From Coriaria nepalensis (taxonomy: Eukaryota > Streptophyta > Magnoliopsida > Cucurbitales > Coriariaceae): DNA of 64,000 bases. The stretch covers positions 5,280,001-5,344,000 of the forward strand of contig CP114483.1 of NCBI GenBank assembly GCA_027186245.1. The letters are read 5' to 3'. Shown here piece by piece: positions 1-10,992 of this stretch; within the stretch, counting starts at the first letter, position 1, and each line of letters begins with the position of its first letter. The notes under the pieces are model-generated. The model ran no database searches. It saw only the letters and a program-made list of their open reading frames with translations, and had not been told where the DNA came from. The translations under genes were made by a program, and so were the position numbers.

Positions 1-1140
1 GCTTTACTTAGCGATTTATGATCCTAACTGGATGTTCCTCATATGACATGTCTTACATAAGCTATATCGAATCACATTGCAACACATGGGATAGATCCAG
101 TAGGTATTTTTGTAGCATTTAAACATGAAAAATAGAAGGCACATTTGCAAGTGCTGGTGGCAATGCTAATCGATAAACCACTCTTCTAATCTTCTCTGAG
201 ATTTCAAAGGGTCCTATATACCTTCGACTCAATTTCCCCTTTTAACTAAATATCATGACACCTTTTGTTAGAGCAATTCGAAGGAATACATGATCACTAA
301 CCTTAAATTGCAGGTCTTGTCGTTGATTATCCGCGTATGACTTTTGTCAACTCTCTATAATAGATAACCTTTATCGAATCGACTGAACTTTTTCATATGC
401 GTTTTATCAAAAAAATAGGCGTTCTACACCTATGTCTATATAAGGCCTCAAAAGGAGCCATTTCAATGCTAGCATGATAACTATTATTGTAGGCGAATTC
501 CACTAGTGGTAAATAATTGCTCCATTTTGGTCTTATATCTATCACACAAGCACGTAGCATATCTTCTAATGTCTAAATATTTTGTTTAGATTGTTCATCA
601 AATTAAGGATGGAAGGGTTGTCATATCTAGCCTTGTACCGAAGGCCTCATTCAATTTTCTCTAAAATCTTAAAGTGAATTATGTCTCTCAATCTGAAACA
701 ATCAAAACTGGGACACCATGAAGGGACAATATGCAATCTATATAAATTTGGGCCAATTGTGCCACATTCTAAGTAGTCCTAACAGGATGAAAATGAGCTG
801 ATTTTGTTAACCGATCTACAATCACCCAAATAGAGTTGTAGCTCTTACTTGTCTGTAGTAATCCCATAACAAAATCCATGGTTATCTTTTCCCACTTCCA
901 CTGAGGTATTGGAAGAGGTTGAAGGGTTCCCACTAGCCTTTGATGTTCAACCTTCACTTGTACCATACTAGGCATCTAGAAACAAAATCTGCAATATCTT
1001 TCTCCATACCTTCCCACCAAGATAATTCGTGAAGATCACGATACATTTTAGTGCATCAAGGATGAATTGTATACACTGTCCGATGTGCTTCCTCTAAGAC
1101 TTCATGTCTTAATTCGTCGACATTAGGTACACATAACCAA
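1..1140 (-). pseudogene. Ty3/gypsy integrase, decayed (element G1, 3' part)
   Basis: Read on the - strand, this is the integrase end of a gypsy polyprotein, which would insert element cDNA into the genome. About 1000-1140 gives the zinc-binding H-H-C-C region. 769-975 gives the start of the catalytic core, with the family phrase WEKITMDFV (first catalytic Asp) and [10 protein letters not shown]. About 600-720 gives HGVP followed by VSD (second Asp). About 60-330 gives the C-terminal domain with the family phrases RYIGPFEI and YRLALPP. Below position 60 the frame runs into the SYEE.P.RI motif seen before the chromodomain of plant chromoviruses and leaves the window. Stops and frameshifts break it repeatedly, so it is not functional. 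Identity is secure from the motif order; the lineage (Tekay/Reina-like) is inference. Confidence 0.88.
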
Positions 1141-1148
1141 GTTCAAAA

Positions 1149-1862
1149 TTAGAGAGCTCCATCATCCTCGACAGTAAAGTCTGCATGCTGCCCCCTTGAC
1201 GCTTCATCTCGAACCTTGCATAAATAAGAGTCTGTTTGTTGTGGAGCCTGGATCCGATCCAGCAGAATTTGTCTAACTCCCACATTGGCTAACCAAGCCT
1301 CGAACTCATTAGTTTCAAACTGAATTCCTTCATTTACTAACCTATGCAATTTGGATGTCAGAAATCTCTTCCCTACTGCAATGTGAGACAAACTTCCTGC
1401 TGATTTTCTACTAAGAGCATCAAACACTACATTGACTTTTCTCGGATGATATAAAATCATGCAATCATAATCCTTCAACAATTCCATCCAAAGACGCTGC
1501 CTCAAACTCTTGTGATATGTATAAATTTCATAACTTTCACCATACAAGTAATGTCTCCATATTTTCAGTGCAAACACTACCACTGCCATTTCTAAGTCAT
1601 GAGTGGGGTAATTTTGTTCATTCTTGTTTAGCTCCCGAGAAGCATAGGAGATGACTCTACCACATTGAATTAATACGCGACAAAGTCTAATCCGAGAAGC
1701 ATCACCGTATACTACAAAACCACCTATTCCGGTCGGTAAAGCAAGAACTGACGCAGAGGTAAGATGATATTTCAAATTCTGAAAACTTCCATCACATGTA
1801 CTCGTCCATTGAAACTTAATATTTTTCAATGTGAGATGAGTGAGAGGTGTCGCTAGATACAA
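1149..1862 (-). pseudogene. Ty3/gypsy RNase H domain (element G1)
   Basis: This is a 237-codon open stretch between the reverse transcriptase and integrase remnants of G1. It starts with the RT-RNase H linker typical of gypsy elements (ATPLTHLT, then KFQWT). The RNase H core follows: VVYGDASR carries the first catalytic Asp, SYASREL and NYPTHDLE match the family, and [14 protein letters not shown] continues it. After the RNase H, about residues 170-237 begin the region before the integrase zinc finger. RNase H would remove the RNA strand during reverse transcription. It is the longest intact domain of G1, but both neighbours are broken, so no complete polyprotein can be made. Confidence 0.9.
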
Positions 1863-1899
1863 AAAGTTCTCAATGAATCGCCTATAGTATCCAACAAAC

Positions 1900-2680
1900 T
1901 AGAGAAACTACGTTTTTCAGTTACTGGGGTAGGTCTAGGCCACTGCCTAACCGCTTCAACTTTTTGAGAATCTACACTACTCCGTCTTTAGCAATTACAT
2001 GATCGAGGAATGCAACACTATTAATCCAAAACTCGCATTTAGAGAATTTCACAAGTAGTTGCTGCTCCTTCAGTATCCGCAAGACTTATCGCAGTTGCAT
2101 TTTGAGTTCATGCTTGTTATGTTAATATACCAGAATGTCATCAACAAAAACAACTACGAAATGATCCAAAAATGACTTGAAAATTCAGTTCATTAGATCC
2201 ATGAATGCAGCTAGGGCAATTGTAAGTCGAAACAACATAACCAAAACTCATAATGTCCGTATCGAGTTTGAAATGCAGTCTTAGATATATCCTCCTTCTT
2301 TATTTACAGTTGATGATAACCCAATCTCATATCAATTTATGATAAACAGCGAGCACCCTAAAGTTGATCAAACAGGTCATCAATTCGCGGTAATGGATAT
2401 TTGTTTCGGATTGTCATCCTATTCAATTGTCTATAATCGATGCAAAGACGGAGGGAATCATCTTTCTTATGAACAAACAAGACTGAAGCACCTTGAGGTG
2501 AAGTACTTGGATGGATAATACCTTTATCAAGAAGGTCTTGAAGCTGTCATTTAAGCTCCTTCAGTTCGGTTGGAGCCATTCGGTATGGAGGAATTGATGT
2601 TGGTTCCATTCTTAGAACTAAGTCGATACAAAACTCTATCTCTCGACTTATAGGGAAACCAAGCAAATCTTCAGAAAACA
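1900..2680 (-). pseudogene. Ty3/gypsy reverse transcriptase, decayed (element G1)
   Basis: Several frames on the - strand together give the reverse transcriptase of G1. 2547-2680 gives the entry region ([13 protein letters not shown], then IPPYRMAP), followed by a K-DG-like stretch and LAAFMDLMN. The active-site box FVDDILVY lies at about 2126-2145 with both aspartates kept. CEFW follows, then the hinge to RNase H. The frame changes at least three times and contains stops. The domain is a relic; only its order (protease, RT, RNase H, integrase) marks it as gypsy rather than copia. Confidence 0.86.
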
Positions 2681-2682
2681 CC

Positions 2683-3204
2683 TCAGAACTCACTGACCAC
2701 TGGAATTTTTGACAGTTTACCGCTCTCATTAATTTCAATATCATGCACAAAGGGCAAATATGCCTTACCACCTTTTGTCAACATCCTTGTTGCTTTAAGA
2801 AATGATACTAACCTGTAAGGAGTTGCACTGCACTCTCTTTGGAAACATAATTCAATAACATTTGGGGACTTAAACCTCACCACTTTATCATGATTGTCCA
2901 CTATGGCATGACTAGTGGCTAACCAATCCATACTGAGGATCACGTCTAACTTAATCAAGTTAGTGCATAATTCATGCTCACTCACATGGACAACGCAACC
3001 TTTATAAATTCGATATACTACTATGGTTTCTTCCATTGGTGTGCTTACAACTAGTGAACTTTCTAATGAAACTGATTCACTGCCCAATCTTCCAAAAAAA
3101 TAATGTGAAACAAATGAATGTGTGGCACCAAGATCAAATAAAATGCGTGCATCAACATTATTAATTTTAAGTGTACAGGAAACAACTGCGTTAGAGACTT
3201 GCAC
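2683..3204 (-). pseudogene. Ty3/gypsy aspartic protease (element G1)
   Basis: An open stretch of 173 codons carries a retropepsin-like domain. ARILFDLGATHSFVS is the active-site region, in which the usual D-S-G triad reads D-L-G. The second half has the family phrases LIKLDVILSMDWL and HDKVVRFKSP. The protease would cut Gag-Pol into its mature proteins. The open frame is long, but the Ser to Leu change next to the catalytic Asp suggests it is inactive. The RT entry region overlaps its end in another frame, so a frameshift separates the two. Confidence 0.87.
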
Positions 3205-3830
3205 ATCCTGCTACATTAATGCAAAGATTTGTGCTTGCTTCTATTAGTGCTACCTTGATTTCTACCACCTTGTCCTTGCCACCTTGCCCTCTACTGCCCA
3301 TACCACGTCTAACCCTCGAAGGTTATTGCACAACATGTTGCGACGCTAAAGAATAAGTTAAGGATGGTGTAAGCAACGCACCACCCATTGACCCTTGAAA
3401 TGATGCTTGCAGATTGTCTAAAAAAGGGCAATCCTTAATCTAATGACCTATTTTTCCACATCTAAAGCACTCTTTTGTTCGACGTCGACAACCTAAAACA
3501 TGTCTTTTCCCACATTCTTAACATTGCAGCAATGATTAAAGTTATTACTTGTTCATTGGAAAGACAGAGGAGGAAATGCTAGTCTACTTTCTCGGTTTTG
3601 CTTTCCCCCTTTAACTTGTCTTTTTGGATTTCTATTATAACCACTATTTAATTGGGGATCTCTTTGATCAAACATGAACTTCCTCTTTTGATCACGCTTT
3701 TCTCGACTCTCCATTGATCAGTTCTCTATAACTTGTGCACAGTTTGAAGCTGTAGAGAATTTGGTATATCTCTAAGCAGCCAGTGCTTTGAACAGTGGTT
3801 CAACCAACCCTCTAACAAATAGATTTTAAC
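3205..3830 (-). pseudogene. Ty3/gypsy gag tail with CCHC knuckle (element G1)
   Basis: The - strand gives the C-terminal half of a gypsy Gag. Near 3760-3830 is FVRGLVEPLF, matching the family phrase RFVRGL. A basic stretch (ESREKRDQKRKF) follows. A zinc knuckle, CFRCGKIGH...DC, lies at about 3428-3469, with a partly decayed second knuckle just upstream of it (CGKRH...C). Gag packages the element RNA; the knuckle binds it. The frame is broken and ends abruptly at about 3830, where a second gypsy element begins in the opposite direction. No LTR or primer-binding site separates them. Confidence 0.82.
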
Positions 3831-4120
3831 TCAAGTCAGGATGGAAGACAAAACAAGAAGAATAAGTTTCAAGGCTCGCAGGTGTAGGAAAAGCCTTTTA
3901 GCCAATGTAGTAAATATGGCAAAGGCCATATTAGAGAATCTAGAGCTGATGGTAAGGAATGGTATAACTATGGGAAATAGGGACATGTTGTTAAGTTTTG
4001 CAACAACCCAAAGAAGGTCGTTGAGAAGCAAGAAAAATCTAAGGCCGGAGTATTTACCATCTCTTGGGATGAGGCAAAAGCGAGTCCATCTACTATCATA
4101 ACAGGCCAGATCCTTATTTC
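3831..4120 (+). pseudogene. Ty3/gypsy gag zinc-knuckle fragment (element G2)
   Basis: Read on the + strand in a frame different from the long ORF here, this gives a decayed double zinc knuckle (CSKYGKGH, then WYNYGK, GHVVKFC) of the kind at the end of gypsy Gag. Two of the zinc-binding cysteines are replaced by Ser or Tyr and a stop lies between them. It leads straight into the G2 protease. The start at 3831 abuts the gag of G1 in head-to-head orientation. The 86-codon open frame at 3841-4101 is a shadow of this region. Confidence 0.72.
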
Positions 4121-4129
4121 TAGAATTTA

Positions 4130-4470
4130 TGCTTTTGTCTTAATGGATTCAGGAGTAACGCATTCCTTTATCGCACCAAAATTTATTAGTAAAATTAAGC
4201 ATTCCCTAAACCAACTAGCTGAGGTGTTTAGTACAGCACTACCCTCTGAAGATGTGTTAATATCGACTCATTGGTTGCGAGCCATATCTATGAAATTAGG
4301 CGATGTGATATTATTTACGGATCTTGTAGTATTAGATATGAAAGATTTTGACGTTATATTATGAATGGACTAGCTCTCAAAATACAGTGCCACAATTGAT
4401 TATCGAAAGAAGAAAGTGGCATTCAACATACCAGGAGAAGAAAATTTTGAATTTATTGAAGATCAAGGAG
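4130..4470 (+). pseudogene. Ty3/gypsy protease (element G2)
   Basis: The active-site phrase MDSGVTHSFIA (D-S-G kept) opens the domain at 4143. VLDMKDFDVIL, then a stop, then MDWLSKYSATIDY matches the second half of gypsy proteases, where DVILGMDWL is usual. The single stop codon replaces the Gly of that phrase. Near 4440-4520 a ~40-bp segment around AAGGAGAGCCAAATTCC is duplicated in tandem. The identity is clear; the product is dead because of the stop and later lesions. Confidence 0.85.
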
Positions 4471-4599
4471 AGCCAAATTCCATTAGTATTGAAGATTCAA
4501 GGAGAGCCAAATTCCATTAGTAACTGCTAATAAGGCAGTAAGACTGTTGAAAAGTGGATGCGAGAGATTCTTTGCTGGCATAGTGGATTCAAGGAAGGA

Positions 4600-5400
4600 A
4601 CATCAATTGAAGCACGAAGATATTCTAGTAGTCCGCGACTTTTGTAAAATCTTTTCTAAGGAATTACTAGAACTTCCCCCAGATTGTGAAATGAGTTCAT
4701 AATAGATCTAATACTTGGAACAACGCTAATATCAAAGGTTTTGTACTGTATGACACCAGTTGAATTGAAGGAGCTCAAGATACAGCTGCAAGATTTGCTC
4801 GACAAAGGACATATTTGTCCTAGTTTCTCACTCTAGGGAGCTCTAGTATTGTTCGTGAAAAAGAATGATGGGTGAGAATGTGCATTGACTATAGAGAACT
4901 CAATAAGGTCACTATAAGGAACACATACCCTCTTCCAATGATAGATGATTTGTTCGACCAACTCCAAGGAATGTTGGTATTTTCTAGGATTGTCTTAAGA
5001 TTTGGGTATCACCAACTAAAGATTTGGTAAAGCTTGTCATTCGGTTTGACCAATGCTCCTGTTGCTTTTATGAATTTAATAAATTGGGTGTTCAAAGAAT
5101 ATCTAGACAAAATTTTCATTGTCTTCGTAGGCGATATTCTTATATACTCAAGGTCCAAAAAAGGACATGTGAAGCATCTAAAGGTGATTTTGCAAACCTT
5201 ACAAAATCATCAACTCTACCCCAAATTTTAGAAGTGTGAATTTTGGCTCGATCGACTCACTTTTCTTAGACATGTAATTTCTATGGATGGTATTTCTAAG
5301 AATCCATCTAAAGTCGAAGCAGTAAGCAAGTGGCCGAGACCAAAGAATGCTTCTGAAGTGCGAAGTATTTTAGGACTGCTTGGATATTATAAGTGATTTG
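4600..5400 (+). pseudogene. Ty3/gypsy reverse transcriptase, inactive (element G2)
   Basis: Motifs in order are: LPP near 4675, the entry phrase [16 protein letters not shown] near 4850, [15 protein letters not shown] near 4930-4970, SFGLTNAPVAFMNLIN near 5036-5080, and the active-site region FIVFVGDILIYS at about 5118-5150. The active site normally reads F-V-D-D; here the first catalytic Asp is Gly. A stretch of about 30 codons between HQLKI and SFGLTN is missing, and there are several stops. This copy therefore could not have polymerised DNA in its present state. It joins the G2 RNase H remnant downstream. Confidence 0.88.
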
Positions 5401-5439
5401 TAGAAGGATTTTCCAGAATCACCACACTACTCATCAAAC

Positions 5440-5790
5440 TTACTCACAAAAACTAATAGTTTGAATGTTTTGTAGCGGGTGAGAAAATTTTTCAGGACTT
5501 GAGGGAGAAATTAACTCGTGTGCCTATTCTTACAATTCCGGAAGGTGAAAATGGATTCAGACTATATAGTGATGCGTCTAAGTTAGGATCAGGAGTAGTT
5601 TTAATGCAAAATGGGAAAGTAACCGCTTATTATTCTCAATAACTTAAGGATTAGGAAAAGAACTACCTAACCCATGACTTGGAACTAGCTGATGTGGTAT
5701 TTGCTCTGAAAGGTTAGACACACTACCTCTATAGAGTGTGGTGTGAAATTTACCATAAGAGGCTAAATTTGTCAAAGACAAGCGCTAACA
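5440..5790 (+). pseudogene. Ty3/gypsy RNase H fragment (element G2, truncated)
   Basis: The + strand reads NGFRLYSDASKLGSGVVL (catalytic Asp in SDAS), then TAYYSQ, NYLTHDLELADVVFAL and HYLYRVWCEIYH, each interrupted by stops. The element ends near 5790. No integrase and no 3' LTR follow, so G2 is truncated at both ends (gag head and integrase are missing). Confidence 0.83.
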
Positions 5791-6132
5791 AATGCATGCC
5801 CTAGATATTTAATGGGAAGTATATGGTCTCCCTATCCTACTAAGCGACACCATGCAATTTTGAAAACTTTCAGGACATGTAACTAGGACAAAAGACAGTA
5901 GCTGTAGTCTATTTTGGATTGGTTTAAAATGTAAAAATTAGATAAATTATGAGAACATAAAGTCATAAGGTATATAATTACTGTTCGAAGAGAGGATCCT
6001 CCAACTCAATAGTTTTCCTATACATAAAAGTCAGCCACTGACCGAACTTATCGTCTAGCAGTGCCACATGTTTTTGTTCACAAGATAAGAGTTTTTTTGT
6101 AATCCACCGTGTATGAGGTACAATGCTTTGTT
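5791..6132. other. Spacer with no recognisable feature
   Basis: The sequence between the truncated G2 element and the solo LTR shows no open frame, repeat or motif that I can identify. Confidence 0.5.
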
Positions 6133-7754
6133 TTTTGGGCATGGTTCCCTAAAAGCAGTAATAAGTACAATTTTATGAAATTGATAAAAATGACACTTTT
6201 CTATATAATTGTTTTGAATGTGTTATTATTGAATAATTTATATAAATATCATAAAATTCCAAATTATTTAATGTGACTATAATCTTGTATTAGTACGAGA
6301 AGATTAAGATTATAGATAATGAATTAAATTGTCTGCAACATATTAAAGTATGAAATCTTTAATTGATGATTGCTAGTATGGTCCACTAGCATTATAAATG
6401 CAAGTGATTTAGATTCGGATCGCTAATATAGATAGACATCTTTGTGAATGTGTTTTATATAATTGGATTATATAGGACATGACCCGATATAAATTAATTC
6501 TTTATCAACATACTATTTTCCATAAAGAATTTTATTCATATCGATAGATCATATACAAATCAATCTGAATCCTGAGTAGTCATGAACTCCTATTTGTGTC
6601 AACTGGATCTCTTGATTCACTCGTCGCGGTTTGTTTGTAAAATAGGTAAAGAGTTTTGTTTTGGAGATTCATTGAGATAAGTGGTTAGGAACATGATTTA
6701 CAGATATAGAATCCAAACTTGCTTCATAGAAGATTGTATATTGGTTCCCTTGAGAGTTAATTTTGGAACTGAATGATTTTGACTCAAATTTATAATTAAG
6801 TTATAAATTACTACTGTTCACTATTGGATTAATGGTACTTAAAGATAAAGAGATAATTAGAGAGTTAAAATGGTAATTTTGGCCAGATCTAATTATGAAT
6901 TAATTATTAGATGATTAAATTTCATGTAATGATAATATCAATGGACCACTAAAGATTGATTAGTAATTTGTTATACAATTGCAAGAGTGCAATCACATAT
7001 TTTTAGTGGAATAATATTAGGATTAATAAATAAGTTTTATTAGATTAAAGAGTTTAATTAATAATCTAATTTATTTGAACTTGAAATTATGGGTCTATGG
7101 CTGCCAAGTCACCTCTATAAAATATTATATAGGGTAAGAGTGACAAAGATAGAAAAAGAGTTTATTTGCAATGAAAAAAATTTTCTAGGGAAAATATGTA
7201 ATTATGAGATAATTAGTATTAATTAATTATTTTGAGTATTAATTAATTAAATGATGTATTCAAATATTATAGTGAATTTCGAAATTCACTTTATAAAATA
7301 ATAATATATTTAATTTTGAAATAAATATGTTATTTAATATTAATTTATTATGAAATATCAATTTAATATTAAGATTATGGTAGTCAAATTTGAATTGATT
7401 TGAGAAACTAATTTAATATTTTAATAAAATATGATTTCATTGGATTTTTTAAATTGGATTTGAAAAGATTTAACTAAATCAAAAATATTATTAAAAGATA
7501 TCTCATGATTTTTTTATCATTTATGTTTGAATTATTAATTCAATTAATTTTAAGTGTTTAAATTTAAAATAATATTAAAATTTTATATCTAATAAAAATT
7601 TATAAATACATCATATTTTAATAATTTTTTAAAAGAAAGAGGATGAGAAGAGATTGCCCTGAAGGGATCCCTTAAAGTTTTTAAGAAACTTTTTGTTATA
7701 TACTGGGGACCAACAATCGCTTCAAGTATAAATTTTTAAACCCAATTTCTAACG
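6133..7754 (+). mobile_element. Solo LTR, copia family A
   Basis: This stretch matches 28377-29302 and, reversed, 31049-31934. All share the start phrase GGCATGGT..CCCTAAAAG, the internal phrase TATTAGTACGAGA, and the end phrase TTGTTATATACT..GACC followed by AATCGCTTC. The ends (about 6133 and 7754) are flanked by TTGTT (6128-6132) and TCGTT (7755-7759), a 5-bp target duplication with one mismatch. No internal element sequence adjoins either end, so it is read as a solo LTR left by recombination between two LTRs. The interior (7000-7650) is very AT-rich. The terminal TG and CA are both degraded, which points to an old insertion. Confidence 0.8.
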
Positions 7755-7867
7755 TCGTTTATATGCTGCCAAAATCAATTAAGTTGTATCAAAAAAATTA
7801 ATAGCATAATAACATAATATAAAAATAGCTTATGGATTTAAAAATTACTCATGGTAGACTGAAACCA

Positions 7868-9480
7868 CTATCCTTTCGTTATGCACTCGAACCAAAAGTC
7901 TTGATCGGCAGGATACCTACTATCAAAGTACACAACATCTTTTCCCTTATGATTAGAAAAGAAAGATAAATATAAGAAAAAAATTATAACATAGGACAAA
8001 ATAACATATAAGAAATGATGCGAAACAATATAAATTAAACATTGTAAGGGTACTTACTCTTTATCTTTGTTAAGGTTTTTGCAATCCCACCACTTTATTA
8101 TCTTACGTAATATTTTTGGGTCAGGAGACGCAAAATATTTCTAACTTACATGCGGTCTCTTATTTATTTGGAGGCCGAACATGTTTACTCCACTTTGTTT
8201 GTCTCTTTTCAGTTATTTCTGGGCACCTCTCAAATGTGGCAAGTTGCGGGATACTGGCTTCTACTACAAAATAGCATATAAAAGATAATTAAATATAGTA
8301 AGGTGTCAGTTGTTCTCTGACCCATTGAAATCAACGTGTCAATTTTTTTAAACTCATTGATATTAACGAGTTAGTTGTTTATTGACCCGTTGATATCAAT
8401 TAGTCAGTTATTTATGGCTTGTTGACATTAACTAGTCAGTTGTTTATGCACCGTTGATATCAATGAGTTAATTTTATCTAACTCTAATATTTCAATGGAT
8501 CTATTGTTTCTGACCTGTTGACATATTAGAGTCAGATAAAATTGGTATATTGATATCAATGGTCCAGAGACAACTGACTCATTGGTGTCAACAAGTTAGA
8601 AAAAACTGACATGCTAATATCAATTGGCTGAAACAACCGCTATTTTGACATCATCGGGTCAGAAATAATAGATCCGTTGAAATATTATAGTCAGATAAAA
8701 TTGGCCGATATCAAAGGTCCATAAAGCACTGACTAGTTGATGTTAAGGAGTTTGAAACAATTGACTAGTTGATATCAATGGGTCCTAAAACTAGAAGTTT
8801 AATTCTTTTGACGTAAATTACCTTTATCAGTTTGGTATTTCTTTTGAATCGTGGGGTGAGGTTGGGGAACATCTCTCTAGGCCTTGTCCTGCACTTGATC
8901 CTCGCTAACTACTGGAAGATTATTATTCACTATACTCTAGACTAGAAGATCTCATAAATAAAATATATTAGCATTTTATCTATTATAGCTCAACAATACT
9001 AAAAATAATGATTACCAAGTCTAGCAATAACGTGTTGATCCCTAGATTGGACCTCGACCTTCTGCTCAATGGTATCATTATCCCCAGATTGGACCCAACC
9101 CACAGGTTCTGCCTCCACGTGGCCGTAGCCATCATCATCTTACACTATAGTGTAAAATGATATTAGTATTTAATCTAATTATACCTATCAACATAACAAA
9201 TGAAAATGAATATTCTTACCATGCACATTTACATTACATCATCCACTCTATCGCCCTCAGGGATTGAGCAGTTTAATTGATTAACAATTTGCTCAACCCA
9301 CATCAATCTCCAATCGAATTCAATGAACTTAGAAAGGGTATGTTGCATCTGCTCCAATTGTTTACCAAACCCATCCAACGTCCCCCGTAAACTAAGAATG
9401 AAGTCTAGTACCTAAGGAGGATCAAGTTTGTCATCTCTCGAGCTCCTGGCTGGATGGATTTCTATTATCGGTGGAGCAAT
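7868..9480 (-). pseudogene. Multi-exon transposon-type reading frame, decayed
   Basis: On the - strand several exon-like blocks are bounded by plausible splice sites. They are 9480-9241 (open but for one stop, with a coiled-coil-like LEQMQHTLSKF region), 9138-9016 (no stop, acceptor GTAAG and donor GTAATC), 8934-8822 (one stop, donor GTAATT), 8263-8165, 8118-8058 (donor GTAAGT) and 7945-7868. The last blocks read TKWSKHVRPP, PKILRKIIKWWD and FDSRYPADQDFWFECIT. This layout resembles the linker and start of the C48 (Ulp1-like) peptidase proteins carried by some plant Mutator-like elements. That assignment is inference from overall style; no catalytic His/Asp/Cys is seen, and the frame stops at 7868 before that domain would begin. 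It is clearly decayed. Confidence 0.4.
8285..8790. repeat. Dyad-repeat array 1 (TTGATATCAA core)
   Basis: About 14 degenerate copies of a ~22-bp unit lie here, with near-palindromic form GACCCGTTGATATCAACGGGTC, separated by short spacers rich in AACAACTGA or its complement. Clear copies lie near 8387, 8451, 8545 and 8768. Because the unit is its own reverse complement, the array has no net direction. It falls between two putative exons of the - strand transposon frame, that is, within an intron of it. A second array lies at 10190-10935. Confidence 0.8.
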
Positions 9481-10189
9481 ACCCACTCTTCTCCCCTGCT
9501 CACCCACTTCATCAACACATTTACCATCTCTATGCTAGTGAGCAGTCGGCTGCTCAATGTATTCCTCACTTGACATATAGCCCTGGACCTTTTCTTCACT
9601 TGACGATCCTAAATATGTGTATGTACATTGACATGTATCATAAAACTGATGTTATATTGGGGTCTATCTATTAATGAGATACTAAGAGTAAAATACTCGG
9701 TGAGAACAACGGGTCAGTGAAAGACCCGCTTCATCAACACAATCAAGTTATCATTGAGCTATTGTTCTCAACTGGTCCTTTGAGCTCGACAGGTCCGCAT
9801 TTCAAGCCGGTAATCAGAGCAAACTCTCACGTGGAGAAACATAGAGGTTGTTCATTAATGTAAAGCCATAACTCTCCATCTCTTTTACAATCAGCCTAAC
9901 GAATTAGAAAGGTTGCAACTAGTTTAGCATAATATTGGAGGCTTACAACTAGTTTAGCATTATATTGGAGGCACCTATCTACGTCTATGTAGTGACGGAA
10001 GCATGATTCCCCAAATTATTTTATCAGCTCCTTCCCTAAATACATTTTCATTTCCCCCATCGAAATAAAAAATCTTACCTGTGGCGTAACCACAAATTGA
10101 AAATATTGACTGGGCTTCAAAATCTCGGATAAAACTTTTGAAAAATACAAAAATATTGAATTATAAATCAACACTAGGTAAGCATTGTA
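9481..10189. other. Spacer between dyad arrays
   Basis: Mostly featureless AT-rich DNA. A 27-bp duplication (GCTTACAACTAGTTTAGCAT type) lies near 9910-9965, and isolated copies of the ACGGGTCA half of the dyad unit lie near 9700-9790. The 67-codon open frame at 9471-9674 shows no family features and is not taken as a gene. Confidence 0.5.
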
Positions 10190-10935
10190 TATCGAGTTGA
10201 GATAAACGGGTCAGTTCCTAAAATCAAAAGAGTAAGAAAAAACTGCCAGTTCAAATAACGGGTCATAAACTACTGACACATTGATGTAAACATGTTAGTT
10301 ATTTCTGACCCGTTGAGCTCAACGAGCTAGATAAAATATACCCGTTGATCTCGATAGGTAGTCAAATCACCAGTTGACCCATCGATTTTAGAGGTCAGAG
10401 ACTTAAACCAACAACTCGATGGGTAGTCAGTTCACCCATCAACCAATCAACTTAAGATTACTTATCGAGCCATCGGTTTAAGTCTCTGACCTTCAAAACC
10501 TTAAACTAAAAATATTAAACCTTAAATCTTAAACCCTACACATTAAATCTTAGACCCTCAACATTATATCTTAAACCTTAAATCCTAAATTTCTTACCAG
10601 TTGATCTCAACATGTCATCAATGATTGACTCGTTGATGTCAATGGGTCCAAAACAACACAGACTAGTTGATGTCAATGGGTCTACTGTTTATTACTAGTT
10701 GATATCTAAATGGTTTGTTAAAATTGGCCCGTTGATATCAATGAGTCATAAATAATTGACTAGTTGATGTCAGCAGGATAAAAACAAAGGACTCATTGAT
10801 GTCAATGGATCATAAATAACTGACTAGTTGATTTCAACGGATCAAACACAACTGATACGTTGAAATCAGCAAGTCCGAAATCAACTTCCCATTGACATAA
10901 ATGTGTTTATTGTTTCTCGCCTATTGACATCGATT
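10190..10935. repeat. Dyad-repeat array 2 (TTGATATCAA core)
   Basis: This is a second cluster of the unit seen at 8285-8790. From 10600 to 10930 it is nearly regular, with a period of about 34-37 bp and the form GACTAGTTGATGTCAATGGG plus a spacer. The first part (10190-10500) uses a variant, GTTGAGCTCAACGGGTCAG, in which the core is TTGAGCTCAA, again a palindrome. A short block around 10500-10590 is a different repeat, ACCTTAAATCTTAAACCCTA. Confidence 0.78.
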
Positions 10936-10992
10936 GACCTCATATTCTCGATCTGTTTTCATCATCAACCTCAAGCAAAAATAACCCTAAAC

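Noticed and set aside
8285..8790. Regularly spaced repeats resembling a CRISPR array
   Set aside because: The units are degenerate, palindromic throughout and have no unique spacers; the DNA is plant nuclear.
9143..9152. CACTATAGTG as a junction of two CACTA-element ends
   Set aside because: It is a 10-bp palindrome with no subterminal match on either side, and it lies at the edge of a plausible splice acceptor.
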